64,000 nt of DNA from Zygnema cylindricum (GCA_037447655.1 JBBHKE010002352.1:53569-117568), one strand, 5' to 3'; counted from the first letter of the stretch, positions 46,897-59,880 are shown. The notes: a model not told the origin generated them from the letters alone. Made by a program: numbers and translations.

Positions 46897-47935
46897 TGTA
46901 GAAATTAATGGTCCATTTAAAGTATTTTCTAGGTCTAAATAAAAATATAGAAAGAAGCCGAGGCAGTCTACCTCTAACTTCTTTCTCCAACTCTCAAACT
47001 TGTCGCAGTCACTGAGAAATTGGAGAGGGAGCACTAGGCTATCCAGAAGTTTACAATGATTATATATTAGTTAGGGGTTTCTTTACTAAATAGAAAGTGC
47101 CGGCTACAGGATTTGATCCTTGTATCATCGGCCGACAAACAGCTGGTAGCCGGTAGCCTTAGCCGTTAAGTCTTTATCGAGTGATACGTAATATAGGGTT
47201 TGATATTTAATTAAATATTATCAAGTAGGAAAATTCATTTAACTATAACTGTTTACGGGAGACATAGATCCATAATTGTAAAAGTACGGATTGCGGTACG
47301 GATAAGAAACCAATACCGCGCATTTGTTTCTTTAAGAAAAAAATACCGCACATGTATTTATTACGGCTACGATTACATATCAATTTAATCGGACGGCCAG
47401 ATTTAACGCCGAGATCGCGGAAGAGGATTTCGGCGGTTTATGGACATCGCCACATCGGACGACACGTGGCGGAATAACATAGGATCGCAGCATCTCCGAG
47501 GATTACGTGAGCGAATCAGGACATACCACGTGTCGACATTTAGGCCATGTCGTACAGTGTTCGTACAGAAAGTACACCGGCAGCTGTACTTTTGTGTACG
47601 CAACTGCATTCTGATTGGCTTCGTACATCAGTAGATAGAGTCTGTGAGAGAGATAGAACTTAGAAAAATTAGGAGATAGGACCCTCTCTCCTAGAGAGCT
47701 TCTGTACAAAAGGTCAACTTTGACCCTCCATAACTTACTGCTCAAGGGAGCAAATTCAGAGATTCTTTTTGCTATCAACTCAGCGGAGTCTTGTCTTCAC
47801 AGGGGTGAAGTTGGTCAGAGTTTTTGTCTTCCAAGGTGACAGTTATTTTTGCTGAAACACAAAGGGGTCAAGGTTATCCTAGAGGCTTCTTGGAAGCTGT
47901 CCACTTTGACAACTTATGGAGGTCTCAGAGTTTCA
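46897..47935 (+). repeat. copia-1 5' LTR
   Basis: TG...CA terminated; differs from the 3' LTR by scattered substitutions and small indels (1039 against 1054 bp), so the insertion is not recent. The gag start codon (47916) lies inside the LTR end. Confidence 0.93.
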
Positions 47936-50900
47936 GGTTATTGGCCCACCCTCTAGGGTACCAATCTTTAATGGAACTGGCTTCATATATTAGGAAAGTA
48001 TGATGATAGGAGCTCTATGCGAAAAAAGGTTTTCGGGGATAGTGAGTGGACGGTTGGGGCGTCCATCAAGTCTTCGAATTCCTCCAGGGTTTGGAGGAAG
48101 CAGATTCACCAGGAAAGAGGATCCAGCTTCAACGGAGGAAACAAAAGAAGGAGAAGTGGTGGACAAAGGAAAAGAGAAGGAGGCGACCACACAAATACCA
48201 ACTAGTTCGGCATTCATGTCACCTATTCCATAGTAACATTCTCCGATGTATTGTTTATTCCGGAGCTGAACAAAAATCTCATCTCTACATCTGTATTAGA
48301 TGATAATGGTTTTTTAACCAGCACTAGGGAAGGAGTCTTTATTGCTAGTTTTGAGAAGGATGTCTATTTCATTGCTGAGAAACGTAGCCATGGGATGTTT
48401 AGGCTGGTTTTAAGTAATGAAACGAAGAAACTTTATTATGCTGGTGTTCATGATATTATGATGTGGCATAAGAGGCTTGGGTATGTGAATCTAGACAAGT
48501 TAAGAGAGATGAAAAAGATGCGAGTGGTGGAAGGGATTAAGTTTAGTGAGAGTGATAATATAAGTGATTGTAGTGGATGTGCTTAAGGTAAAACACACAG
48601 ATTGACCTTTCCTAAAACAACCACCTATAAGGGAGAAAAAATTATAGATCTAGTACACACAGATATTTGGGGACCGGCCAAAGTGCCCTCACCGGGGGGG
48701 AAGAGATTTATGATGACTATCACTAATGATTGGTCTCGGTATTCCCGAATGTATTTTTTGAAAAACAAGTATGAAGCTCAGGATTGTTTTAGACAATATA
48801 AAGCATGGAGCGAAAAACTCCATGAAACTCCAATCAAGAGAATAAGGAGTGACAATGGTGGAGAGTATACTTCTAACCAGTTTGAGGATTTTTTGAGGGA
48901 AGATGGGGTTCAACAGCAAAAGACAGTTCCAAAAAACCCTGAATAGAATGGGGTAGCTGAAAGGTTAAATACAACACTAAGTGATAGTGCTAGAAGTATG
49001 TTGTCAGATAAAAAGATAGGAAAAAGGTTTTGGGCAGAAGCAATGAACTGTGCTAATTACCTCAAAAATAGATTTCTTACTTCAACTATAAAAGATCAAA
49101 CTCCTTATGAGAGATGGACAGGTCAAAAACCAGACATAACTCACTTAAAGGTTTTCGGCAGTCAAGTATTCAGTCTAGATACAGATCAGTCTAATTGGAA
49201 GCTAAATCCCAAAGGAAAATCGGGATACTTATTAGGATATGATGAGGATGTTAAATGATATAGAGTTTATGATCTAAAAAGGGAAGATATAATCTTAGTA
49301 AAGCATCTAGTAGTTATGGATGAACGAAAGTCTGTGGATCCCTTCAAATATACAAAGTCAGTAAAAATCAGATTTTGAGTCAGAAAATTCCGATGACTTT
49401 TAGCTTCCTAACTATCCACGTTTTAGGGAAGATGACATTCTTGCAGGTACAAATCACACCGAAAAAGACTCGGCTGTGGAAATTCGAGTGAGAACTCTAC
49501 CCGAAGCGAAAGACGTGGTGGAAATTGATTCGGGGTCATGGGATAAAGGAGAAGCCGAGTTTGTTCGAAAAAATTCCCGAGAACCATCTATTCCGGCCTC
49601 ATATTTTGAGGGGGGAAGGAGAAGTAGCAAAAGACTGCAAGAAAAACAGGTTAATAACAAGGTAACTAAACTATCTCATCAAGATGAACCTCAAACTTAT
49701 GGAGAGGCGATAACTTTTCCAGAAAGAAATTGGTGGAAGACAGCCATCAATGAGGAGATGGCCTCAATTATGGCAGTTGATACTTGGGAGCTGGTGGATT
49801 GTCCACCTAACCGAAAACAAATCGGTTCTAATGGGTTTTCAAATTAAAACTGAACCCAGATTACACAATCTAGGGCTATAAGGCCCGATTAGTGGGAAAG
49901 GGATTTACACAAAAAGAGGGAATTGACTACGAGGAAACGTTTGCCCCGGTGGTCAGATTTCCCTCCGTCCGCATACTTCTCAGCCTGGCAGCAGCGGAAG
50001 ACATGGAAGTGCACCAGATGGACATCAAGATAGCCTTTTTGCATGGAGAATTGGAAGAGGAGATCTTCATGCGACAACCCGAAAGGTTTGTGGAGGAAGG
50101 AGAGGAGAGTAAGGTATGCCGGCTGATTAAATCTCTTTATGGTTTGAAACAGGCGCCTCGACAGTAGAATAAGAAGCTTGATGAGTTTCTTACCGGTCTG
50201 GGATATATCCGGATCAGCTCAAATCACTCAATCTATGTTTTCGAAGATGAGGAAGGTTTTATATTTATTGCAATTTATGTTGATGATTTGCTTGTTTTAA
50301 GTAAATCAATGGAAAAAATTAATATACTGAAAACCGATTTTAAAGGGAGATTTGAAATGAAGGATATGGGGGAAGCAAAATATATTTTAGGAATTCAAGT
50401 AGAGAGAGACCGAAAAAGAAAAATTATAAGATTGACTCAAAAAGAAGCAATAGGGAACATGCTTGAAAAATTTCAAATGGATAAAGCTAATAGTTGTACA
50501 ACTCCAATGGAGTTACCAAGGGAAGTGAGGGAAGTGAGGAAGAAGGAGTCATAGTCTCAGACGAGAAATTATCTCCTGAAGAACAGAAGTTCATGCAGAC
50601 TATTCCTTACATGCAAGTAGTGGGAAGTCTAATCTATTTTATGAATTGTACCCGGCCGGATTTAGCTGCAGCTGTAGGAGTACTGACTAGAAGTATAAAT
50701 TCTCCCACTAAGAGGGATTGGGAGGCATCTAAGAGAGTCCTTAGATATTTGATAGGAACTAGAGATATATAGTTGCATTTGGGTGGGGAGAATAATGACA
50801 TCACTACTTGGAGTGATGCCAGTTATGGTGATGCTCCGATGAGGAGATGCACTTCTGATATGTATTATATGTTGGTGATGGGGCTTGTTGTTGGCGTAGC

Positions 50901-51256
50901 AAACAACAAAAAGTTATTGCTCAGTCCACCATGGAGGCTGAGTATATGGCCTCTTGCTGTGCTGTAAAAGAATTGATGTGGGTCAAGTCTTTGCTTGGTG
51001 AGCTTGGTCACCTTAAGAGTGGTGTGCAAATTTTTTTTGTGATAATCAGGGAACAATCGCTATTTCTGCCAATCCTAAACATCATTTCAAAGCCAAACAC
51101 ATGGACATCAGACTCACCTTTGTTAGAGAGAAAGTAGAAAACAAAATAATCAGTTTAGAGTACCGACCAGATAGTGAGATGGTAGCAGATATGATGACCA
51201 AACCTGTGCCTTCCCCTAAGCTAATTTTCTGCAGGGAGAAGTGTGGTCTGAAATGA
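47916..51256 (+). pseudogene. copia-1 gag-pol remnant
   Basis: Remains of one polyprotein frame, compared with copia-2. The gag N terminus is frame-broken; a stop follows SPIP at 48232. The frame resumes at the gag-pre-integrase region (about 48240) and is cut by stops at CSGCA* (48584), NPE* (48944), DEDVK* (49256), inside the RT core (PRQ*, 50165) and before RNase H (TRDI*, 50770), with frameshifts at about 49375, 49840 and 50520. DWSRYSR, SDNGGEYTSNQFEDFL and YVDDLLVLSKS motifs are still legible. Not functional. Confidence 0.92.
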
Positions 51257-51281
51257 AAGATTGACTAGAAAATAAGGGGAG

Positions 51282-52335
51282 TGTAGAAATTAATGGTCCA
51301 TTTAAAGTATTTTCTAGGTCTAAATAGAAATATAGAAAGAAGCCGAGGCAGTCTACCTCTAACTTCTCTCTCCAACTCTCAAACTTGTCGCAGTCACTGA
51401 GAAATTGGAGAGGGAGCTAGAGCCATGGCTACTTAGGCTATCCAGAAGTTTACGGGGATTATATATTAGTTAGGGGTTTATTTACTAAAAGGAAAGTGTC
51501 GGCTACAGGATTTGATCCTTGTACCTACCGGCCGGCAGACAGCCGGAAGCCGGTAGCCTTAGCCGTTAAGTCTTTATCGAGTGATACGTAATATAGGGTT
51601 TGATATTTAATTAAATATTATCAAGTAGGAAAATTCATTTAACTATAACTGTTTACGGGAGACATAGATCTATAATTGTAAAGTACGGATTGCGGTACGG
51701 ATAAGAAACCAATACCGCGCATTTGTTTGTTTATAGAAAAGAATACCGCACGTGTATTTATTACGGCTACGATTAAATATGAATTTAATCGGACGGCCGG
51801 AATTAACGCCGAGATCGCGGAAGAGGATTTCGGCGGTTTGTGGACATCGCCACATCGGATGACACGTGGCGGAATTACATTGGATCGCGGCATCTCCGAG
51901 GATTACGAGAGCGAATCCGGACATACCACGTGTCGACATTTAGGCCATGTCGTACAGTGTTCGTACAGAAAGTACACCGGCAGCTGTACTTTTGTGTACG
52001 GAACTGCATTCTGGTTGGCTTCGTACAGCAGTAGATAGAGTCTGTGAGAGAGATAGGACTTAGAAAAATTAGGAGATAGGACCCTCTCTCCCAGAGAGCT
52101 TCTGTACAAAAGGTCAACTTTGACCCTCCATAACTTACTGCTCAACGGAGCAAATTCAGAGATTCTTTTTGCTATCGACTCAAGAGAGTCTTGCCTTCAC
52201 AGGGATGAAGTTGGTCAGAGTTATTGTTTGCCAGGGTGGTAGTTGTTTTTGCTGAAACACAAAGGGGTTAGGGTTATCCTAGAGGCTTCTTGGAAGTTGT
52301 CCACTCTGAGGACTTATGGAGGTCTCAGAGTTTCA
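51282..52335 (+). repeat. copia-1 3' LTR
   Basis: Pairs with 46897-47935; ends AGAGTTTCA followed by the AATAG duplication. Confidence 0.93.
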
Positions 52336-53048
52336 AATAGCGCGACGGCGTACGAATCGTCAGATTTTGTACGGATACAAAGATTACTGAAGACATCGAA
52401 AGGGCAGTTATTTATTATTCAGGACAACCCAAATTACAGTTTGGGATTAATTAGTATATATATATATATATTTTTTTAAAATATCCCGATTAGTGTTAAT
52501 AACACTTATTTTTTTTAACGCTATTTATTCCTTTACTCTAATAGCGATTGACGGTGTACCGCAGTGAAAATGTCATTGAATGTTCAGCTTGACATTGTAG
52601 ATGTCGGGCTTTCTTTCACTGCCATGTGCGTAGTTTTGGCGGACCTTGTCCGGCTGTTTGTCCGGCTGTTTGTCTATACAACCAAACAAACAAACGAATT
52701 GTTTGCAAACAGACAAACGACTTTCTTTTCGTGTACTCTACCAACTGCAAAAAAAAAATGAAAACGTTTGACGCCTGCGAACCAGGTTTTCTATTCGTCA
52801 ATAGGGTAATATTTTGATTAAAATCAGATCGCGATTTGATTCCAATGCAAGTGTGTAGATGAGCTTGAAGTGGGTCGCGATGATAATAACGCCAAATAGC
52901 CGTACCTTCCAAGTTTCAAGATGAAGCAAAATGTACTTGTGTTTTTGCCCATTTTTCGTACGACGTAATATTTTCTCGTTGGAAGTCCCATTTTCTGTGA
53001 AAACGACGAAAAAATACCCTTACTTGAACACGTGGGAACACGTCTTTA

Positions 53049-54614
53049 GGGTGCGTCTCTATGTACTTCAAACTTACAGAATTTACTTTGTTTTTTAGCG
53101 CAGATCCGGCGGACCCGGATTTCAAGTGTCCCTATGTGTAACAACGAAATAGTTACTTAAAGGTGTGACGATTGTATACGCTGACAATGCGCGTGACGGC
53201 TGAATAATTACTTTAAGGTGTGACGATTGTATACGGTGAGAATGCTCGTGACGACTGTATTCTATTTTTTGTAACTGTTTGTGACGTCGCATTCCTTTCG
53301 TGACATTGTAGACGTACCACCATCCACCCTGTGCCGTTTCACGGTTGAAAAAGATGCACTTTGCCTTTGCTTCACCTGTCCGCTCGACGTGAAATGGCAT
53401 CGGAATCTTGAGACCCCTGGCGAAATAAAATCCGTACCAGGCGCAAACGGACTAAACCAAACAAATTGTGTACTTTGCTTCGTCGTGCCTGAACGCAAAC
53501 GAACAAAACATAGCGGATCGTGCACTTTTCGTCGTCGCTTGAATTCTTTTGAATTTTTTTGATTTTTTTTTTACACGTGCAAATATGCGTTTGTATTTGT
53601 TTTTCGAAAATACTTTGTTTTAAAACACATCTTCCCTGTTTTTTAAAGAAAAGTTTGAAGATGACGTTTTTTGGCGTGGCCGTGGGTCGAAGAACACAAA
53701 ACGACAATATGTAGTACATCCTAAATTTGATGATGACCCAAAATGTATTTCTCATTTTCTCTATTTTTTTGTACGGTTAAAACTTAGGCAGTACGACTCT
53801 AAGGGTATTTTTGTATGTAACTGAAACTTAGATTGCTACTTTGTTTTTTAACGAAGATTCTCCGTACAACTTTCACAGCATTCGGGTGTAAACGCAAATA
53901 ACTTGTCACTTAAAAATGTGATTTACGTAGACGTGTACGAAGAATTGTGAAAGATGAACTAGTACATAAAATGAGGCGAAACTTCCACTCGCCTTTAATT
54001 TAAGGCGTTTCTCCGCAAGCGTTACAATTTTTGTGACTTTGTAATGTCCGTACGCCACATTGTCGACGTGTCAAAACCCTAAAATACCTTTCGCTGTCGC
54101 ACTGAATTTGTGGTTTCGTTTATCGTCTTCCCACTTGCCGACAGGTGGCCAATATTTTTCATACGCCGTATGTGTGAAGACACGTGTTTTTGTGAGAGAC
54201 AACCCCTCTACGGATCAGCAGTCGCAAAACATTACGCACAGGCTGGAAACGTGCAGTGTGTTTTTTTTTTGGTACTCCGCCCACAAAAATTGGAAAAACC
54301 TTCAGACACATGCGCGATAGTGTTTGCCTATTTGCTCACCTTATTGGACTTTATTTCAAATCACCTCGAGAGGTGATTTGATGTAAAGTTTGAACATGTC
54401 TTGAAAGGACGCGAAAGTGGGTCGAAATGCGCAAAAGGGCATATTGTATCGCAATAGACGACAAACTACTGTACGTATAAAGTTTAAGGGTAAAGCAACT
54501 TGTACGGTGGTAATTTCTATTTTTTGGTACGGTTCCGGATTTTCTCGTTTTTTTCTGAGTTATGGAGGAAAATGACAGAAAATAACTGTACCTTTAGCAC
54601 ATGGAGACGCACCC
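53049..54614. mobile_element. Harbinger-like TIR element E4 (1566 bp), possibly composite
   Basis: Left GGGTGCGTCTCTATGTACTT, right inverse CACATGGAGACGCACCC; TTA on both sides (53046-53048 and 54615-54617). Another left-type end, GGGTATTTTTGTATGTAACT after TAA, sits at 53803, so a second element may be nested or fused. A ~55-bp unit (GGTGTGACGATTGTATACG) is duplicated at 53160 and 53216. No transposase seen. Confidence 0.7.
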
Positions 54615-54617
54615 TTA

Positions 54618-55741
54618 AAAGCCTAAAAGGAAAGAAATAAAGCAATTACACTGTTACGAAGGGCTCTTCGATTGGATGGCGTGTGTTATTCCACGACAAA
54701 CTCCGTGACTAAATGTTGGCCGTCCGATTTTAGTTGAAGAATCACATTTTGCCAGATCTAAACATCACTTACTCATTGGGTACCGATTCGATGCGATGCG
54801 CATCTTTAACATCAAACCTTGAAACCCACGACATACGGGTAGGTGCCCATGCTCTTTATGATTATTTCTGTCGTTTTGGTCAAAAATTGATTGCTGCACC
54901 TAGAAAATATTCCGCCGTACGAGGAAAGTTGAAAAAACAATCGTCCTTCTATTTTGTAAAGTATATGAAAGATATGGATTTTATAATAGCTCTGTTGCTT
55001 TTGTGAGTTGTCGCAAGCAAAAAAAACAGGAAAGTACAGTACTGTAGTTTGTGAGATAAACCCACAGCCGACCAGCCCTTAAAGAGGCATCGGCAATCAA
55101 CTGTACGGTAAAGCCAAGTTAACTTGGTACAACAGTCCAGTAAAAGGTACCCCCCCTTCTTTATCAGAAGTTAAAGATCAACCGATAGTTTAAATGTAGG
55201 TGAAAGTAGGCCCATACAATATGCCTATTGTATGCAAAACATACAATATGACCTTAAAACCCATATTGTAGTCGGACCTATTCAGACCAATTAAAACATT
55301 CAGACCAAAAATTAGACCAATTAAAACATTCGGACCAAAATATTTTATTTACACCGTCACATTTGGACGATCAGACGGTCGCTAATCAAAGTAGAGATCT
55401 AAGAATATCACATGCAAAGTCCATAACACAACTTACGTTAAAGGCGCCGACCAAAGGCCTACCATAAAAACGCCTACTTTTGAACTATGGTTTTACTTTT
55501 TAGTGTGCGAAATCAAATAGAAATGATATATGTGGTCAAACCATCTAATAAGAGTATTATAACCAAAAACAGGTATATTATGCAAAATGAGATGGGGAAA
55601 TTAGGCTAGCATAAAGTGTTTCCACCCGTTTCTATAGCCTCGATCTATTCTTCATCCACCCCATAGCCCTCCATCGTAGAATGTGGGAAAAAAAATGGAA
55701 ACACTATATTTGAAAGATCGAACGCATGCGTATATCATGCG
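54618..55741. other. Unassigned spacer between transposons
   Basis: No gene supported. Contains a small palindromic cluster around 55215-55255 (ACAATATGCCTATTGTATG, CATACAATATGACC) and a direct repeat AGACCAATTAAAACATTC at about 55277 and 55315. Confidence 0.5.
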
Positions 55742-56791
55742 TGCAACTTTGAGACCTCCATAGGACCTCAGAGTAGGCAACTCACATGAAGCCTTTACGA
55801 TAACCTTGACCCCTTTGTCTTTCAGCACGAATAACTGTCACCCTGGCAAACAAACACTCTGACCACCTTCAACCGTGTGAAGGCAAGACTCCCTTGAGTC
55901 GATAGCCAAAAGAATCTCTGAATTTGCTCCCCTCAGCATTAAGTTATGGAGGGTCAAAGTTGACCTTTTGTACAGAAGCTCTCTGGGAGAGAGGGTCCTA
56001 TCTACCAAATTTTTCTAAGTCCTATCTCTTTCTAAAACTCTATCTACTAACGTAAGGCACCAATCATATTACTGTACTGTACAGAAAGGTACAACTGCCA
56101 ATGTACTTTATGTACGAACATTGTACGACATGACCAAAATGTCGACACGTGTCTTATCTAGATTCGTTTCCGTAATCCTTACAGATGCCGAAATCTAATG
56201 ACGTGGTGCCAAGTGTTATCTGATGTGGCGGCGACCATAAACCACCGAAATCTTCTTCCACAATCTCGACATTCTTTCCGGCCGTCCGATTGAATGTCGA
56301 TTTCAATCATAACCGTCATAAATATTTGCGATGTATTTGTTTCGCTATCGAAAAAAATGCGCGGTACTTATTTATTCTTCGTACTCGTAATCCGTACTTT
56401 TCATAACTGACTCTATGTATCCCGTTTATAGTTGTCGTTTAATGAATTAGCCTATATGTTAACGTTTATATTTTTATCAAACTCTATAGCGTCACTATTA
56501 ATCGTAGACTAAATGGATGAGGTTACTGACTACCGGCGGCATTACTTATCCGTAGGTACCAGGATCAAATCCTCTAGGCGACAACTTTCATTTTAGTTAA
56601 TCAACTACTTTACTACCCCGTAAATCTCTGGATAGCATAGGCGGCCATGGCACTAGCTTCCTCTCCAACTTCTCAGTGACAGCAACAAGTGTGAGAGTTA
56701 GAGAGAGAGGTAAGAGACAGAGTGCCTCGACTTCTTTTTCTGCACTTTATTTTAGACCTAGAAAATACTAAAAGAACCATCAATTTATACA
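55742..56791 (-). repeat. copia-3 3' LTR
   Basis: Reads TGTATAAATTGATGG inward from 56791 on the minus strand and aligns along its length with the copia-1 and copia-2 LTRs, with much more divergence. Confidence 0.85.
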
Positions 56792-56794
56792 CTC

Positions 56795-58018
56795 CCCTTA
56801 TTTTCTAGTCACTCTTTAATTTTAGACCACACTTCTCCCTGCAGAAAATTAGCTTAGCGGAAGGCACAGGTTTGGTCATCATATTTGTTACCATCTCGCT
56901 ATCTGGTCGGTACTCTAAACTGATTATTTTGTTTTCTACTTTCTCTCTAAAAAAGTTGAGTCTAATGTCGATGTGTTTGGTTTTAAAATGATGTTTAGGA
57001 TTGGCAGAATTAGCTGTTGCTGCTTGATTATCACAAAAAAAAATTGCATTCCATTCTTAAGGTGACCAAGCTCACCAAGCAAAGACTTGACCCACATCAT
57101 TTTTTTTACAGCAGACCAAGAGGCCATATACTCAGCCTCCATGGTGGACTGAGCAATAACCTTTTGTTGTTTGCTACTCCAACAGCAAGCCCCATCACCC
57201 ACATATAATACATATCTAGAAGTACATCTCCTCATCGGAGCATCACCATAACTGGCATCACTCGAAGTAGTGATGTCACTATTCTTCCCACCCAAATGCA
57301 ACCATAGATCTCTAGTTCCTATCAAATATCTAAGGACTCTCTTAGCTACCTCCTAATCCTTCTTAGTGGGAGCATTTAAACTTCTACTCATCACTGTTAG
57401 AGCTGCAGCTAAATCCGGTTGAGTACAATTCATAAAATAGATTAGACTTCCCATTACTTGCCAGTAGGGAATAGTCTACATGAACTTCTGTTCTTCAGAA
57501 CTGAATTCCTCGTCTAAGACTATGAAACCTTCTTCCTCACTCCCCTCACTTCCGTTCTTTAACTCCATTGGAGTTGTAGAACTATAAGCTTTATCCATCT
57601 GAAATTTTTCCAGCATGTTTCCTATTGCTTCCTTTTGAGTCAATCTTATAATCTTTTTTTCTCGGTCTCTTTCTACTTAAATTCTCAAAAAATAATTTGC
57701 TTCCCCTATATCTTTCATTTCAAATCTCCCCTTAAGATCAGTTTTCAGTTTATTATTTTTTTCCATTGATTTACTTAAAACAAGCAAATCATCAACATAA
57801 ATTGCAATAAATATAACACCTTCCTCATCTTCAAAAACATAGATTGAGTGATTTGAGCTGATCCGGATATATCCCAGACCGGTAAGAAACTCATCAAGCT
57901 TCTTATTCCACTGTCGAGGGGCATGTTTTAAACCATAAAGAGATTTAATCAGCCGGCATACCTTACTCTCTTCTCCTTCCTCCACAAATCTTTCAGGTTG
58001 TCGCATGAAGATCTCCTT
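56795..58018 (-). pseudogene. copia-3 RT/RNase H remnant
   Basis: Opens at FMRQPERFVEEGEESKVC (RT), has YVDDLLVLSKS, then stops and substitutions around 57675, 57480 and 57350. It recovers WSSKQQKVIAQSTMEAEYMA in the RNase H. Truncated at its 5' end and not functional. Confidence 0.88.
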
Positions 58019-58020
58019 GT

Positions 58021-58410
58021 TGAAATTAATAGATTTCTAGAGTATATTCTAGGTTTAAAATGTTAGTATAAAAGAAAATGGAAAAGGACAGACAGCCTAC
58101 CTACACCTCCTCTCTCTAGCCCCCATACTTGTAGTAGTCACTGAAGAATAGAGAGAGTGGTTGATCCATGGCTGCCTTAGTTCAACAGGCAGATATTTTT
58201 AAGGCTACTAAAAATATACTTGACGGACCCGGGATTTGATCCTGGTACCTGCGGTTCGTGAAGCTGGCCGATACTGGTCAGCTTTATCCTACTAGACTAG
58301 GACCAATGCTAAATGCTATAGTATGTGATATATATATATATATTTAGGAAGGAGCAAATCCATTTAACTAAAACTGTGTACGGCGTACATGGATACAATT
58401 TTATGAATGT
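58021..58410 (+). repeat. Partial LTR of a related copia-like element, plus strand
   Basis: TGAAATTAATAGATTTCTAG, TATATTCTAGGTTTAAAAT, CTTGTAGTAGTCACTGAAG and GGGATTTGATCCTGGTACC follow the order of the first ~400 bp of the copia LTR but are clearly diverged. It is cut at 58410 by copia-2, so the rest should lie beyond the window. Confidence 0.75.
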
Positions 58411-59459
58411 TGAAACTCTGAGACCTCCATAAGTCCTCAGAGTGGACAGCTTCCAAGAAGCCTCTAGGATAATCCTGACCCCTTTGTGTTTAAGCAAAAA
58501 TAACTACCACCCTAGCAGACAAAAACACTGACCAACTTTACTCCTGTGAAGACAAGACTCCCCTGAGTCGATAGCAAAAAGAATCTCTGAATTCGCTCCC
58601 CTGAGCAGTAAGTTATGGAGGGTCAAAGTTGACCTTTTGTACAGAAGCTCTCTGGGAGAGGGGGTCCTATCTTCTAATTTTTCTAAGTCCTATCTCTCTC
58701 ACAGACTCTATCTACTGATAAACGGAACCAATCAGAATTGAGTTCCGTACGCAAAAGTACAGCTGCCGGTGTACTTTATGTACGGACATTGTACGATATG
58801 GCCAAAATGTCGACACATGTCAAATCCGGATTCGGTGCCATACTCTCCGGAGATTCCACAATCCAACGGAATTTCGCCACGCGTCATCCGATGTGGCGAT
58901 GGCCACAAACCGCCGAAATCTTCCTCCGCGATCTCGGCGCTAATCCCGGCCGTCCGATTAAATTCGGCTTTAATCGTAGCCGTATTAAATACATGCGCGG
59001 TATTTGTTTCATTTACGAAACAAATGCGCGGTACTGATTTTTGTCCGTACCCTAAGTCGTACATTATATATTACTGGATCTATGTATCCCGTAATTCATG
59101 ACAGTTAAATAGTTTATCGCACGTATACATATTTAAATAAATATCAAACCATATGCTACGTAACACTACCGCTAGACTTCACGGCTAAGGCTACCGGCTA
59201 ATTCCTGTCTGACGGCCGGTAGGTACAAGGATCAAATCCTGCCGCCGGCACATACCTTTTAATTAAATAAATAAACCCTAATATAAAATTCCCGTAAACC
59301 TCAGGATAGCCAAGGTAGCCATGGCTCTAGCTTCCTCTCCAATTTCTCAGTGATTGCGACAAGTTTGAGAGTTGGAGAGAGAAGTTAGAGATAGACTGCC
59401 TCGACTTCTATATTTCTTTTCAGACCTAGAAAATACTAATAAAACTATTAGTTTCTACA
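58411..59459 (-). repeat. copia-2 3' LTR
   Basis: Minus strand: TGTAGAAACTAATAG at 59459 to AGAGTTTCA at 58411, 1049 bp, preceded by the AAAATAAGGGGAG polypurine tract. Confidence 0.93.
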
Positions 59460-59472
59460 CTCCCCTTATTTT

Positions 59473-59880
59473 CTAGTCAATCTTTAATTTCAGACCACAC
59501 TTCTCCCTGCAAAAAATTAGCTTAGGGGAAGGCACAGGTTTGGTCATCATATCTGCTACCATCTCACTATCTGGTCTGTACTCTAAATTGATTATTTTGT
59601 TTTCTACTTTCTCTCTAACAAAGCTGAGTTTGATGTCCATGTGTTTGGCTTTAAAATGGTGTTTAGGATTGGCAGAAATAGCGATTGCTGCCTAATTATC
59701 ACAAAATATTTTCTGCACACCACTCTTAAGGTGACCAAGCTCACCAAGCAAACACTTGACCCACATCAATTCTTTTACAGCAGAGCAAGAGGCCATATAC
59801 TCAGCCTCCATGGTGGACTGAGGAATAACCTTTTGCTGTTTGCTACTCCAACAGCAAGCCCCATCACCCACATATAATAC
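59473..59880 (-). pseudogene. Detached C-terminal RNase H segment of copia-2
   Basis: In frame with the ORF above after its TAA: VLYVGDGACCWSSKQQKVIP, MEAEYMAS, a TAG at 59694-59692, then KHHFKAKHMDIKLSFVREKV and the MVADMMTKPVPSPKL tail typical of copia, ending with TAG at 59475-59473. Confidence 0.85.

Larger units (their letters stand above)
46897..52335 (+). mobile_element. Ty1/copia LTR retrotransposon, full length but dead (copia-1)
   Basis: Two ~1.05-kb LTRs begin TGTAGAAATTAATGG and end AGAGTTTCA, flanked by a perfect 5-bp duplication AATAG (46892-46896 and 52336-52340). Domain order gag, integrase, RT, RNase H defines copia. Most of late gag and protease is missing between about 48235 and 48240 compared with copia-2. 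A purine tract AATAAGGGGAG precedes the 3' LTR. Confidence 0.95.
46556..52566. mobile_element. Family C TIR element interrupted by copia-1
   Basis: Left terminus 46556-46586 and right terminus 52536-52566 share a 24-nt exact inverted repeat starting ACACCGTCAATCGC. Removing copia-1 (46897-52335 plus one AATAG) restores a ~570-bp element, the same size as the family C copy at 32182-32752. Confidence 0.7.
46211..53045. mobile_element. Harbinger-like TIR element E3, split by younger insertions
   Basis: Left end GGGCGTGTTCCCATGTAACC (46211); probable right end ACACGTGGGAACACGTC near 53045, whose reverse complement GACGTGTTCCCACGTGT matches the left end. Sequence left of 53045 resembles the right end of E4 (TTTTTCGTACGACG, ATTTTCTCGTT). 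The family C element and copia-1 lie inside. The right CCC terminus is altered, so the exact boundary and TSD are uncertain. ACATTTGTAGACGCC-type repeats sit at 46340-46520. Confidence 0.55.
55742..58020 (-). mobile_element. Ty1/copia fragment, 3' half only (copia-3)
   Basis: Minus-strand RT C-terminal part, RNase H and 3' LTR of the same family as copia-1 and -2. Broken at 58018-58020, where the LTR element at 58021 begins. The LTR tip near 55742 is eroded. Confidence 0.88.
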
